In this document: piece after piece, positions 1 through 9,006 of the stretch
Position numbering within the stretch: position 1 is the first letter of the stretch
Layout: the number at the start of each line of letters is the position of its first letter
NCBI GenBank assembly: GCA_025999935.1
Contig: BNXY01000003.1
Location: forward strand, 23,952-87,951
DNA length: 64,000 nt
From: Bacteroidia bacterium
Lineage (GTDB): Bacteria; Bacteroidota; Bacteroidia; Bacteroidales; Azobacteroidaceae
Reading direction: 5' to 3'
The notes under the pieces: generated by a model
What the model was told of the DNA's origin: nothing
The model's input: only the letters and a program-made list of their open reading frames with translations
Database searches by the model: none
Program-made: the position numbers and the translations under genes

Positions 1-561
1 CGTATCGAAATGAAACAAATCGGCGCCCGTCAGGAAGCGGGAAGAATCGGCGGAATCGGGCCTTGCGGACGGGAATTGTGCTGTTCAGGCTGGGTTTCCA
101 GTTTTGTATCCGTATCAACCGGAGCAGCCCGCTTGCAGGATATTTCCCTCAACCCCCAGAAATTGGCCGGTCAATGCGCCAAACTGAAATGCTGCCTCAA
201 CTACGAAGTGGACGATTATATGGAAGCCCAGCGCAAATTTCCGGCTCGCGAAATTCCGTTGGAAACCAAGGACAATACGTATTTTCATTTCAAAACAGAT
301 GTCTTCAAAGACCAAATGACTTATTCAACCGATAAAAATTTTGCCGCAAACTTAGTAAGCATCACATCGGAAAGGGCGTATGAAATTATCGGAATGAACA
401 AAAAAGGGCACAGACCCAGAACGCTTCAACCGGAGGAAAATGAAGTCAAACAACCTTCAAAAGAATATCAGGATATTCTGGATGAAAGCCTCAACCGATT
501 CGACCACCTCAAGAAGAAGAAACTTAAAAAAGTGCATCCGAACAACAATCGTCCGAAATGA
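1..561 (+). CDS. RicT-like PSP1-domain protein, 5' end outside the window
   Basis: The frame is open to the left edge, so the start is missing; about 186 codons are visible. The visible part is the C-terminal half of the PSP1 domain, with the cysteine clusters CGRELCCSGW and AKLKCCLNYEVDDY that are diagnostic of the RicT/YaaT family, then a hydrophilic tail ending in a lysine-rich run. In Bacillus, RicT works with RicA and RicF in an Fe-S-containing complex affecting RNA processing; the role in Bacteroidota is not established. The next gene downstream is gldH, the usual neighbour in this phylum. Family assignment is firm, function inferred. Confidence 0.85.
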   Translation, partial: RIEMKQIGARQEAGRIGGIGPCGRELCCSGWVSSFVSVSTGAARLQDISLNPQKLAGQCAKLKCCLNYEVDDYMEAQRKFPAREIPLETKDNTYFHFKTDVFKDQMTYSTDKNFAANLVSITSERAYEIIGMNKKGHRPRTLQPEENEVKQPSKEYQDILDESLNRFDHLKKKKLKKVHPNNNRPK

Positions 562-574
562 TATCCACAGGTAT

Positions 575-1048
575 ATGCAAAATTTTCGATTAAAATATTT
601 TCTTTTTCTTCCGGCATTCATTTCGCTTATCGCCTGTTCGCACAAGGAGGTTTTTTTTGAATTTCATTCTGTAAAAAATGCCCATTGGGACAGGGAAGAT
701 GCCGCGGTTTTTGAGGTAAATATTGAAAACAACGCGAATCGCTACGATATATCGTTAGAAGTCCGGAATGATGATGATTATTCATTTCGGAATATTTGGT
801 TATTCGTCGATTTGAAAACGCCGGAAGGAAGTGTCCGCACCGATACAATCAATGCCGATTTGGCCGATATTTTCGGGAAATGGTACGGGAAAGGGCTAAG
901 CCTTCACACGCTTTCGATTCCGTACGAAGCCGGCATTCGTTTCCCGAATCCGGGAATTTATACCTATACTATTCGGCAGGGGATGCGGGAAAATCCGCTG
1001 AAAGGCATTTCGGACATTGGGTTGAAAGTGTCAAAAAAGACCGACTAA
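575..1048 (+). CDS. gldH: Gliding motility / type IX secretion lipoprotein GldH
   Basis: A 157-residue protein with a short signal sequence and lipobox (SLIAC), so an exported lipoprotein. The body matches the GldH family (VFFEFHSVKNAHWDRED region followed by a beta-rich domain). I place the start at the ATG at 575 because it directly precedes the hydrophobic signal segment; a longer frame upstream would run into the ricT-like gene. GldH is needed for gliding in Flavobacterium; here it more likely supports the type IX system encoded at 52489-58741. The 3' end overlaps the convergent carboxypeptidase gene by 18 bases. Confidence 0.85.
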   Translation: MQNFRLKYFLFLPAFISLIACSHKEVFFEFHSVKNAHWDREDAAVFEVNIENNANRYDISLEVRNDDDYSFRNIWLFVDLKTPEGSVRTDTINADLADIFGKWYGKGLSLHTLSIPYEAGIRFPNPGIYTYTIRQGMRENPLKGISDIGLKVSKKTD

Positions 1049-2431
1049 CAATTCTTCAATGTCTTTTCTCAAGTCGGCGCGTTTCCCGGAAAAATTATTG
1101 ATAATCAAGGAAACAGCATAACGGTTGTTTCCTTTTTCTATGTAACCGGAATAAGATTGCACCAAAGTAATGCTGCCGGATTTCAGATGCGCTTTTCCCG
1201 CTAAAGGCGTATTTTTCAGCAAAGAGGCGACCGTACCTTCTTTTCCGGCAATCGGCAAGGATTTATAAAAAGCGCCCTGTGTCCCGTATTTTTTGTCCAT
1301 ATACGTCAGTATGTCGATGATAAAACCGGCAGAAAGTGCATTGGAAGACGATAATCCGCTGCCGTCGAACATGAACAAAGCGTTTGAATCCAAGCCTTTT
1401 TCCTTCCAATATTCTTGAATATCAATTCCTCTCAAAAGGGTTAAAAGCTTATAAATATGTTCTATATAATGATTATTGCTCTCCACGTTGATTTCGCGGA
1501 CAATGCTTGACAAGTTGGGGGAATAAACCGAACCAATCTTTTTCTCTGTTTGGGGCAGTTTTGGATTGAGCCGGTAGGTCGTCGCCTTGCCGGACACCGA
1601 AATTCCATTGTTTTGCAGGTAAGTGTGAAAATATTGAGCCAAGAGCAAACCCGGATCCGGAATATCGCTTTTTACCGTGTAAGAGGCTCGATTGGATGGA
1701 ACAGTTCCATACAAACGCCGTTCGTTGGAAAAAGGCAAACCGAAAATACCCGATTCACCGGAATTGTCCTCTGCGGCTTTCATTTCATTCGTGATTGACA
1801 ATTCGAGTTGCGGCTTTACAGATAAAATTTTCACCTCCGTCCCCGGTGCGCCCGATTGCACATAAAACCGGGACATATTATCAAACACGCTGATTCCATA
1901 AATCCCCGGGCCATAATAAGTTCCCATATCCTCCAACATCCATTTGGGAGAAACGCCTTCGTAACCAAACAATTGGTCTAAGACAATAATATCGCCCGAT
2001 ACGCTTTTGATTCCGGCATCATTGAGGGCAATCAACCAAGTTTTCAGAAAACTTTCCTTGTCATCTCCCAGAAATTCCGAACCCAAAGTCGGATCACCTG
2101 CACCTTTTATATATAAATCGCCTGTTAAAGTGGTGTTTTCAATTACGCCATCGTAAATCAAGGGCGTTTCAAAATAAAAATCTTCGCCCAAGATATCCAA
2201 AGCGGTGGAAGAAGTGATGATTTTCATGTTTGAGGCCGGAGTAATCGCTGTTTTTTCATTGTAAGAGGCGATGACCGTTCCGGTCTTCAAATCAACAGCT
2301 TTCAAACTAACAGCAGCGTGTGAAACCGATGCTTTTTGCAGGAAAGCATCCAAAGCCGCAGGATTCTGTGCCAAAAGGAGCATCCAGCAGTTAAAAAAAC
2401 ACAATAAAAGGGTTGTTTTCTTCGTATTCAT
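1031..2431 (-). CDS. dacB: PBP4-type D-alanyl-D-alanine carboxypeptidase/endopeptidase (peptidase S13)
   Basis: 466 residues with an N-terminal signal peptide ending near LLLAQ, so periplasmic. The three penicillin-binding motifs are visible: SNMK (Ser67, Lys70), SNN near residue 322, and KSG in the C-terminal part (HLKSGSI). Length and the long insert between the first two motifs fit the S13 class, which trims or opens peptide cross-links in peptidoglycan. It is transcribed convergently with gldH and overlaps it by 18 bases. The only gene upstream on its strand is far away, so it is probably monocistronic. Confidence 0.88.
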   Translation of the reverse strand: MNTKKTTLLLCFFNCWMLLLAQNPAALDAFLQKASVSHAAVSLKAVDLKTGTVIASYNEKTAITPASNMKIITSSTALDILGEDFYFETPLIYDGVIENTTLTGDLYIKGAGDPTLGSEFLGDDKESFLKTWLIALNDAGIKSVSGDIIVLDQLFGYEGVSPKWMLEDMGTYYGPGIYGISVFDNMSRFYVQSGAPGTEVKILSVKPQLELSITNEMKAAEDNSGESGIFGLPFSNERRLYGTVPSNRASYTVKSDIPDPGLLLAQYFHTYLQNNGISVSGKATTYRLNPKLPQTEKKIGSVYSPNLSSIVREINVESNNHYIEHIYKLLTLLRGIDIQEYWKEKGLDSNALFMFDGSGLSSSNALSAGFIIDILTYMDKKYGTQGAFYKSLPIAGKEGTVASLLKNTPLAGKAHLKSGSITLVQSYSGYIEKGNNRYAVSLIINNFSGKRADLRKDIEELLVGLF

Positions 2432-2483
2432 GGTGCAAACTTACAATTTTACTTAAATAAATACAAGTTTTTCAGGAATTTAT

Positions 2484-2514
2484 TTGGTATATTCAAATAA
2501 ATCCCCTACCTTTG
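2484..2514 (+). promoter_or_regulatory. Bacteroidota-type promoter of tRNA-Lys
   Basis: TTG at 2484-2486 and TACCTTTG at 2507-2514 with 20 bases between match the -33/-7 consensus of this phylum. The tRNA begins 28 bases after the -7 element. Confidence 0.7.
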
Positions 2515-2541
2515 CCGTCGCTTTTTAAAAGCAATCAGGCT

Positions 2542-2617
2542 GATTTGCTAGCTCAGCAGGTAGAGCACATCCCTTTTAAGGATGGGGTCCTGGGTTCGAG
2601 CCCCAGGCAGATCACCA
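2542..2617 (+). tRNA. tRNA-Lys (anticodon UUU)
   Basis: Full cloverleaf by eye: 7-bp acceptor stem (GATTTGC with GCAGATC), TA at positions 8-9, D-stem GCTC/GAGC, anticodon stem CATCC/GGATG around loop CTTTTAA, T-stem CTGGG/CCCAG with loop TTCGAGC, discriminator A and an encoded CCA. The anticodon TTT reads lysine codons. Confidence 0.97.
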
Positions 2618-2658
2618 AGGTAATTGAAAAGTCGCTACAATTAAGCGACAAACGGTAT

Positions 2659-2700
2659 AAAAGTCTGTAAAATAACGTTTTATGGACTTTTTCTTTTTTA
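2659..2700 (+). terminator. Intrinsic terminator after tRNA-Lys
   Basis: A 14-bp stem (2659-2672 with 2678-2691, two G-U pairs) around a 5-base loop, followed by a T-rich tract. A smaller hairpin (GTCGCT/AGCGAC) lies between the tRNA and this stem. From 2701 to 2819 I see no gene. Confidence 0.7.
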
Positions 2701-2819
2701 TCCTATTCCATAGTAAAGCAAGGTATATACGCACAAGCATTCGGTACAATAAAATGCGCATCGGGAAGACATCCGAGACAGCTTCTTAACCTAAGAAAAT
2801 AATATTGGAACAATTAGCC

Positions 2820-3425
2820 CTATTTTTTATTATTCAGCGTAAACGAAACAGGGATATAGGCCGGGCTTTTGTAGGATTTTCCGCTGACGGACAAAGTCGG
2901 TTGTAGCCGCATTGTAACCTTGCTTGACGCATCGCCGATTCCGGCAAAATTGAAAGCCAGATTTTTTACCGCCGTCAAGGATGCGCCGCTCATTACTTGC
3001 TTCAAATCGAACGCCAAATTGATCGGTAATTGCGCTTTTTGTCCGCCGGGGACTTGCAATTTGGAATCCAGAAAACCGGTCGTCATTTCAATGCCGTCAA
3101 TTTCCAAAATATACGACAGGCCATTTAACAAAGCGGTTTGAACGCTCGGATTGGTAACATCTAAATTCAAGGTAAACTGCAAAGGCAAAGTCCCTTTGGA
3201 GGAGGAAAATGCCGCCATAAGATTCGCCAATGCCAATGGATTCAAGGACGATATACTGTTCACATTTTGCAAATTGATTCCCGCCAAAGACAAATTGGAA
3301 ATGGACTGGTAATCATACTTACATTGAGTCATATTGTAAGTGCCCGCCACCTGCTGCGCCACGTCGCACGACAGAAAATTTGCAAAAACAAGTAAAACAA
3401 CAAACTTAGAGAAATATTTTTTCAT
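2820..3425 (-). CDS. Exported lipoprotein with LEA14-like beta domain
   Basis: 201 residues starting at the ATG that precedes MKKYFSKFVVLL; the lipobox is ANFLSC, so a lipid-anchored envelope protein. After it come repeated beta-strand patterns such as LPLQFTLNLDVTNPSVQ and LPINLAFDLKQVM, as in LEA type-2 (WHy) domains found in many Bacteroidota lipoproteins. No catalytic motif is visible and the function is unknown. A possible -7 element in reverse orientation (CAAAATTA, 3505-3512) lies 80 bases upstream. Confidence 0.65.
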   Translation of the reverse strand: MKKYFSKFVVLLVFANFLSCDVAQQVAGTYNMTQCKYDYQSISNLSLAGINLQNVNSISSLNPLALANLMAAFSSSKGTLPLQFTLNLDVTNPSVQTALLNGLSYILEIDGIEMTTGFLDSKLQVPGGQKAQLPINLAFDLKQVMSGASLTAVKNLAFNFAGIGDASSKVTMRLQPTLSVSGKSYKSPAYIPVSFTLNNKK

Positions 3426-3550
3426 GCAATTAATTATTAATAGGTTACTTGATTTTTTACACTTCAAGTCATTTTCCTGTGATTTTTAGAATCATCTCGG
3501 TTTGCAAAATTAGTCATTATTTTTTCAAATTCTATTTTTTTTAAGATTTG

Positions 3551-3582
3551 TTTGTTATATATATTTTTTTTTCGTAAATTTG
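3551..3582 (+). promoter_or_regulatory. Promoter of the GH9 gene
   Basis: TTTG at 3551-3554 and TAAATTTG at 3575-3582, 20 bases apart, fit the Bacteroidota -33/-7 consensus and leave a leader of about 30 bases before the ATG at 3619. Confidence 0.65.
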
Positions 3583-3618
3583 GGACTTTAAATACTATTA
3601 ATTTTTAAATATACTATA

Positions 3619-6135
3619 ATGAGAACACATTTTTTAGCGCTTTTGTTAGTTTGTCTATTTGCAATCCCTTCTTTGAGGGCGCAAGATTTTAAAATTGAAT
3701 CCGGTTATTTTCGTAGTGGTGGCGTAAATGTGATGGCTTTCGATGATATTTATCCCGAAGGTCATCAGGGTGGTGTATCTGTATTGATGCACGGGAATCG
3801 GGTAGCAACTCTTGGTGATATTCGCTTTGAAGCAACTCCCGGACAATGGCAACCGGTTCCGAAACAGCGGAAACGGACGGTAGATGACGCCGCCAACACC
3901 ATCACAACCACCTTGACTTTTCCCGACACGTCTCGCCACGTAACCGGTTTTAATCCGATGATTTATCCGAATTTGCTCCTTAATTATACGGTTACGGTAA
4001 AAGGGATCGGTAAAACGGTCGAGGTAACTGTCGATTTGGATCGCCCCATTCCGGAAGAATTTCTCGGAAAGGTGGGCTTTAATCTCGAATTATTTCCGGG
4101 CGCCCTTTTCGGAAAAACATGGATTATGGACGGCCAAAGCGGTATTTTCCCGCGTCAACCGAATGGGCCGACCCTTGAAACAAAACCCAACCACTTGCAT
4201 CCGGGCGATTTCAATCCCAATGGGAAAGCCAGTATCAAAAACTTGATTGGCAACGGTTATAGCCCCATTGTAGCGGACGATATTATTGCCGAACCTTACG
4301 CCACCGGTAAAAAATTCACGGTGCAACCGGATGATCCTTACAATCGGTTTACCATCGACGCCAACGGCGCCGACCTGAAATTATACGACGGACGGATGAA
4401 TCACAACAACGGCTGGTTTGTGGTTCGTTCCGAAATCGCCGCAGGCGCTACCAAAGGCGCAGTTAAATGGATAATTACACCAAACATTGTTGAAGGTTGG
4501 ATGTACACGCCCGTTGTTCAAACTTCCCAAGTCGGTTATCATGCCAACCAGACCAAGACGGCGGTTATTGAATTGGACGAACGCGACACCAATGTCAAAG
4601 CCGCTGAATTGTATCACATTACCGAAAACGGAAGAGAATTGGCAAAAACGGCTAAACCGGACAAATGGGGTAAATTTCTTCGTTACAATTACTTAAAATT
4701 CGACTTCACGGATGTGAAAGAAGACGGACTCTATCAGGTAAAATACGGCAACTCCACTTCAGATATTTTCCGTATTTCTAAAAATGTATATGACAGAGGT
4801 GTTTGGCAACCTGTTTTGGAATATTTCCTTCCGGTTCAAATGTGCCACATACGCATAAATGAAAAATACAAAGTCTGGCACGATGCTTGCCATCTCGACG
4901 ACGCCCGTATGGCGCCCATCGACTTCAATCACATTGACGGATACAGCCAAGGGCCTTCCACGCTGACGAAATATCAGCCGGGCGACATCGTTCCGGGACT
5001 CAATATAGGCGGATGGCACGATGCGGGCGACTACGATTTGCGTGTTGAATCGCAAGCCGGCGAATCCTACATTCTGGCTTTGGCTTACGAAGCTTTCGGC
5101 GTAGATTACGACGTCACTTCCATCGACCAATTAGGCCGGATGGTAGAAATCCATCAACCGGACGGCAAACCCGACCTCTTGCAACAAGTTGAGAACGGCG
5201 CCTTGTCGGTGGTTGGCGCTTACCGCTCGTTAGGACGTTTATACCGCGGAATTATTGAAAGGGATTTACGTCAATACGTTTCTCTGGGCGATGCCGCCGA
5301 TATTACCGATAATAAGATAGGAAATGATGACGACCGCTGGGTATTTACCGAAAACAATCCCATGCGCGAATTGACGACCGCCGCCGAATTGGCCGCCGTA
5401 TCCCGCGTATTGAAAGGCTTTAATGACACTTTGAGCATTCAATCTTTAGAAGCTGCCAAAGAATTATACGAAGTAACCACGGACAACATGATGTCGAAAG
5501 GCGCCAGAATCCATGCCGCCGTGGAATTATATCTGACCACGAAAGACAAAAAATACAAGGATTATCTCCTTGGCGAAACGGAATTTATTACCCGTAGCAT
5601 CAGCCGGGTTGGCTGGTTTATTGGACGTTTTGAAAAAGCCGTCAACGACAAAAAATTCAGCAAAGCCATTGTTGATGCAATGAAAATCTACAAGGAACAA
5701 ATTGAAAAACAAGGCGCTGAAACACCTTACGGTATTCCTTATCGTCCCAGCATTTGGGGAGCCGGTTGGGATATTCAGCAATTGGGCTACAACCTATACT
5801 TCCTGCATCAATCTTATCCGGATCTTTTCTCCGCAGAGTACATTTACAATGCTTTGAATTTCGTATTGGGTCTGCATCCGGGTTCTAATCCCGCTTCTTT
5901 TGCTTCGGGCGTGGGTATTAAATCGGCCATTCCGGGTTACGGTTTGAATCGTGCCGACTGGTCATACATCCCGGGTGGCGTGATTTCGGGTACGGCGCTG
6001 ATTCGTCCGGATTTCCCCGAATTATTGACTTTTCCGTTCCTGTGGCAACAGACGGAATATGTAATGGGCGGCGGTTCCAGCCACTATATGTTTTTGGTTT
6101 TAGCTGCTCAACAACTATTATCGGATAAAAAATAA
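3619..6135 (+). CDS. Secreted glycoside hydrolase family 9 protein
   Basis: 838 residues with a signal peptide (cleavage near SLRAQ). Residues about 25-300 form a beta-rich region without a recognised name; an Ig-like N-terminal domain of the GH9 type follows, then an (alpha/alpha)6 catalytic domain from about residue 400. Diagnostic is GGWHDAGDYDLR at 464-475, where the two aspartates (468, 471) are the GH9 base/nucleophile pair; the C-terminal acid is probably Glu813 in QTEYV. Family members are mostly endo-beta-1,4-glucanases, so a plant glucan or mixed-linkage substrate is likely but not proven. There is no C-terminal sorting domain and no SusCD nearby. Confidence 0.85.
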   Translation: MRTHFLALLLVCLFAIPSLRAQDFKIESGYFRSGGVNVMAFDDIYPEGHQGGVSVLMHGNRVATLGDIRFEATPGQWQPVPKQRKRTVDDAANTITTTLTFPDTSRHVTGFNPMIYPNLLLNYTVTVKGIGKTVEVTVDLDRPIPEEFLGKVGFNLELFPGALFGKTWIMDGQSGIFPRQPNGPTLETKPNHLHPGDFNPNGKASIKNLIGNGYSPIVADDIIAEPYATGKKFTVQPDDPYNRFTIDANGADLKLYDGRMNHNNGWFVVRSEIAAGATKGAVKWIITPNIVEGWMYTPVVQTSQVGYHANQTKTAVIELDERDTNVKAAELYHITENGRELAKTAKPDKWGKFLRYNYLKFDFTDVKEDGLYQVKYGNSTSDIFRISKNVYDRGVWQPVLEYFLPVQMCHIRINEKYKVWHDACHLDDARMAPIDFNHIDGYSQGPSTLTKYQPGDIVPGLNIGGWHDAGDYDLRVESQAGESYILALAYEAFGVDYDVTSIDQLGRMVEIHQPDGKPDLLQQVENGALSVVGAYRSLGRLYRGIIERDLRQYVSLGDAADITDNKIGNDDDRWVFTENNPMRELTTAAELAAVSRVLKGFNDTLSIQSLEAAKELYEVTTDNMMSKGARIHAAVELYLTTKDKKYKDYLLGETEFITRSISRVGWFIGRFEKAVNDKKFSKAIVDAMKIYKEQIEKQGAETPYGIPYRPSIWGAGWDIQQLGYNLYFLHQSYPDLFSAEYIYNALNFVLGLHPGSNPASFASGVGIKSAIPGYGLNRADWSYIPGGVISGTALIRPDFPELLTFPFLWQQTEYVMGGGSSHYMFLVLAAQQLLSDKK

Positions 6136-6397
6136 ATATGCAACCGTTACCTTCGACGCTCCCGCGAATGACGGCGGCGAAATGGAAATCACGCTCATCC
6201 TCCGCGCCAACCTTGCCGCCGGCACATACACGGCAACATTGACGGTCAGCGGCGACGGTATCGCGGAATCGGTGACGGTTACGTACCGGTTGATTTACAA
6301 CGGCAGGGCAACCGCACCGGAGCAATTCGTTCCGCTGAGTGTGTGCGGGGTTTATGTTGCGGTATCCGGCAATCAAAGAGTGAAGACGGTATATTGA
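6136..6397 (+). pseudogene. Remnant of a beta-sandwich surface-protein domain
   Basis: Directly after the GH9 stop a second frame runs in without a start codon (YATVTFDAPANDGGEMEI..., about 55 residues) and ends at 6397. It reads like one repeat of a BACON/Ig-type extracellular domain with alternating Thr/Val strands. The base composition appears more GC-rich than its neighbours. An ATG exists at 6182, but no signal, promoter or complete domain. I take it as the tail of a lost gene; a short real gene is less likely. Confidence 0.5.
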
Positions 6398-6430
6398 CAA
6401 TAATCATTAACCGAATTATTTAATCCGAAA

Positions 6431-6467
6431 AGGAGGCCGTTTCGGCAACGAGGCGGTCTCCTTTTTT
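6431..6467 (+). terminator. Intrinsic terminator between the GH9 region and parA
   Basis: AGGAGGCCG (6431-6439) pairs with CGGTCTCCT (6454-6462, one G-U pair) and is followed by a run of T. Confidence 0.8.
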
Positions 6468-6565
6468 GATGATTTAACCCGAAAGTTATCAACCGAAAAC
6501 GGAAGTTATTAACCAAAGCCTCCTGTTTTTATGGAAATAACATCGATTCTTTCAATAAAAAATAC

Positions 6566-6573
6566 TACTTTTG
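6566..6573 (+). promoter_or_regulatory. -7 element of the parAB operon
   Basis: TACTTTTG matches TAnnTTTG and lies 26 bases before the parA start codon. No clear -33 TTG is seen at the usual distance. Confidence 0.55.
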
Positions 6574-6599
6574 TAATCCAAATTATGGATAATTAACTT

Positions 6600-7367
6600 A
6601 TGGGAAAAATAATTGCTTTAGCGAATCAAAAAGGGGGTGTGGGAAAAACGACCACTACCATCAACTTAGCCGCCTCATTGGCCGCTTTGGATAAAAAAGT
6701 ATTGGTGGTTGACGCCGATCCTCAAGCCAATGCCTCTTCCGGCTTAGGTATTAATATAAGAGAGGTAAAAGAATCTATTTATGAATGTATTATCAATCAG
6801 ATAGATCCGAAAGGCGCCGTTATTCCGACAGAAGTACCCGGTTTGTATATCCTTCCATCTCATATTGATTTGGTTGGCGCCGAAATTGAAATGTTGGGTT
6901 TCGAGAATCGGGAAAAAGTTTTGAAAGAAGTTTTGGTAAAATTGAAGGATCAATACGATTTTGTTCTGATAGACTGTTCTCCATCTTTGGGATTGATAAC
7001 CGTAAATTCTTTAACGGCAGCCGATTCTGTAATTGTCCCTGTACAATGTGAATATTTTGCGTTAGAAGGAATTTCCAAATTGTTGAATACCATCAAAATC
7101 ATCAAATCGAAATTGAATCCGGCTTTGGAAATCGAGGGTTTTCTGCTGACGATGTACGATTCGCGTTTGCGCTTAGCCAACCAGATTTACGAGGAAGTGA
7201 AGAAACATTTCGGAGAAATGGTATTTACATCGGTTATTCAACGGAATATCAAATTGAGTGAAGCGCCGAGTTACGGACAGCCGGTATTGTTGTATGATCC
7301 GGATTCAAAGGGTTCGCATAATCATATTCAGTTGGCGAAAGAATTGATAGAAAAAAATAAAAAATAA
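6600..7367 (+). CDS. parA: Chromosome partitioning ATPase ParA (Soj)
   Basis: 255 residues. The deviant Walker A motif KGGVGKTT is at residues 11-18, followed by VDADPQANASSGLG and the Walker B segment FVLIDCSPSLG, all typical of chromosomal ParA. It is a nucleoid-bound ATPase that moves ParB-parS complexes during segregation. parB starts one base after its stop codon, so the two are co-transcribed. Confidence 0.95.
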   Translation: MGKIIALANQKGGVGKTTTTINLAASLAALDKKVLVVDADPQANASSGLGINIREVKESIYECIINQIDPKGAVIPTEVPGLYILPSHIDLVGAEIEMLGFENREKVLKEVLVKLKDQYDFVLIDCSPSLGLITVNSLTAADSVIVPVQCEYFALEGISKLLNTIKIIKSKLNPALEIEGFLLTMYDSRLRLANQIYEEVKKHFGEMVFTSVIQRNIKLSEAPSYGQPVLLYDPDSKGSHNHIQLAKELIEKNKK

Positions 7368-7368
7368 T

Positions 7369-8262
7369 ATGTCCAAACAAACAAAATTTGCTTTAGGAAG
7401 AGGCTTGGACGCCTTGATTACAATGGATGATTTGAATACGGGAGGCTCATCGTCCATCAACGAAGTGGAATTATCCAAAATAGAAGCAAATCCCGATCAG
7501 CCCCGTTCCGTTTTTGATCAGGACGCCCTTGAAGAATTGGCGACCTCCATCAAGGCTTTGGGATTGGTTCAGCCCATTACTTTACGGGAAATCGGGCCGG
7601 ATCGCTACCAGATTATCTCCGGCGAACGAAGATACCGGGCATCGTTGCTGGCGGGTCTTGCATCACTTCCGGCTTATGTTAAAAAAGCCAGCGATGAAAA
7701 TGTCATGGAAATGGCATTGATTGAAAATATCCAACGGGAAGATTTGAATGCCATTGAAATTGCCTTGGCTTTTCAAACGCTGATTGATACGCATAAACTG
7801 ACACAGGAGCGATTGAGCGAACGCATCGGGAAAAAGCGGGCAACCATTGCCAATTTTCTGCGGCTTCTGAAGCTCCCGGCTGAGATTCAAATCGGTTTGA
7901 AAGACAAAAAAATTGATATGGGTCATGCCAAATCCCTGCTTTCATTGGATGATCCGTCCATGCAGCTGATGGTTTATGAGCAAATTTTGGAATACGGATT
8001 TTCCGTTCGGCGTACCGAAGAAATTGTGAAAGAACTGAATGAAGGAAGCGCAACGGAAACTTCTGCTGTTGTGCCGGCTAAATCTAAAAAGAAAACGCCG
8101 GAAGAATTTGATTTGTTGAAAAAGCATTTATCTTCCTTTTTCGGAACCAAAATTTCGCTTTCCTGTAATGAAAAAGGAGCCGGAAAAATCAATATTTCCT
8201 TTACAAATGAAAAAGAATTGGAAAGAATTATACAAGTTTTTGATTCTTTAAAAAATAATTAG
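7369..8262 (+). CDS. parB: Chromosome partitioning protein ParB (Spo0J)
   Basis: 297 residues. The N-terminal CTP-binding ParB/Srx domain carries GERRYRAS at 85-92 and ENIQREDLNAIE at about 118-129; a helix-turn-helix for parS binding follows (about 145-180) and a C-terminal dimerisation part. It spreads from parS and stimulates ParA. No good parS palindrome was found beside the operon. Confidence 0.95.
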   Translation: MSKQTKFALGRGLDALITMDDLNTGGSSSINEVELSKIEANPDQPRSVFDQDALEELATSIKALGLVQPITLREIGPDRYQIISGERRYRASLLAGLASLPAYVKKASDENVMEMALIENIQREDLNAIEIALAFQTLIDTHKLTQERLSERIGKKRATIANFLRLLKLPAEIQIGLKDKKIDMGHAKSLLSLDDPSMQLMVYEQILEYGFSVRRTEEIVKELNEGSATETSAVVPAKSKKKTPEEFDLLKKHLSSFFGTKISLSCNEKGAGKINISFTNEKELERIIQVFDSLKNN

Positions 8263-8290
8263 TAATTTAGCCGGTTCAATTCGTAATATC

Positions 8291-8986
8291 GTGTCAATTA
8301 AGAATTATTATGTCATTATTTTACTTCTTTTTGTTTCGGCTTATGTAAAAGCGCAGGAACAAAAGATTGTGGAAGTTGATAGCGTTCAGGATACACGTCA
8401 ATTTTTTGACTTGGAAAATCCGGTAATTCTTGATTCTACGAAAATAACGAAAGGAATGGTAAAGTTGATTCCGGAAAATTTCAAACCCGATCCGAATAAG
8501 GCGATTCTTTATTCGGCGATTGTTCCCGGGTTGGGACAGATTTATAACCGGAAATATTGGAAGTTACCGCTGGTTTACGGCAGTTTTATAGGATGTGTGT
8601 ATGCGGTTAACTGGAATGGGACACAATATAACGGGTATAAAAACGCACACAAGGATTTTATAGATGATAATCCGAAAACTGATTCGTGGAAAGCATATCG
8701 CTATTACTCGCTTCCGGAAAATCTGGAAGAATGGTCGCCGAGTCAAGTGAACGAATTTTCCGGTTTGTTGAAATCCGGGAAAGATTATTACCGGCGGTAT
8801 CGCGATATGAGTTATTTTATAACAGTCGGGGTATATGCTATTTGGATTATCGACGCTTACGTGGATGCCCAATTGTTCGATTTTGACATTAGTCCCGATT
8901 TAAGTATGCGAGTGAATCCGGTATTGTACGAACGGACGAGCATCAGTTCCCGTTCCATAGGGCTGCAATGCAGTTTTACTTTTTAA
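8291..8986 (+). CDS. DUF5683 membrane protein, GTG start
   Basis: 231 residues with an N-terminal signal segment ending near VKAQ. The conserved AILYSAIVPGLGQIYNRKYW motif opens the DUF5683 domain, with two hydrophobic segments after it and a further membrane segment near residue 180. The function is unknown. The start is a GTG; no ATG in frame fits the signal peptide. The gene sits between parB and mltD in the same direction, a common arrangement in Bacteroidota, which suggests a role in envelope growth. Confidence 0.8.
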   Translation: MSIKNYYVIILLLFVSAYVKAQEQKIVEVDSVQDTRQFFDLENPVILDSTKITKGMVKLIPENFKPDPNKAILYSAIVPGLGQIYNRKYWKLPLVYGSFIGCVYAVNWNGTQYNGYKNAHKDFIDDNPKTDSWKAYRYYSLPENLEEWSPSQVNEFSGLLKSGKDYYRRYRDMSYFITVGVYAIWIIDAYVDAQLFDFDISPDLSMRVNPVLYERTSISSRSIGLQCSFTF

Positions 8987-9006
8987 GCAATTATAACTGA
9001 ATAAAT

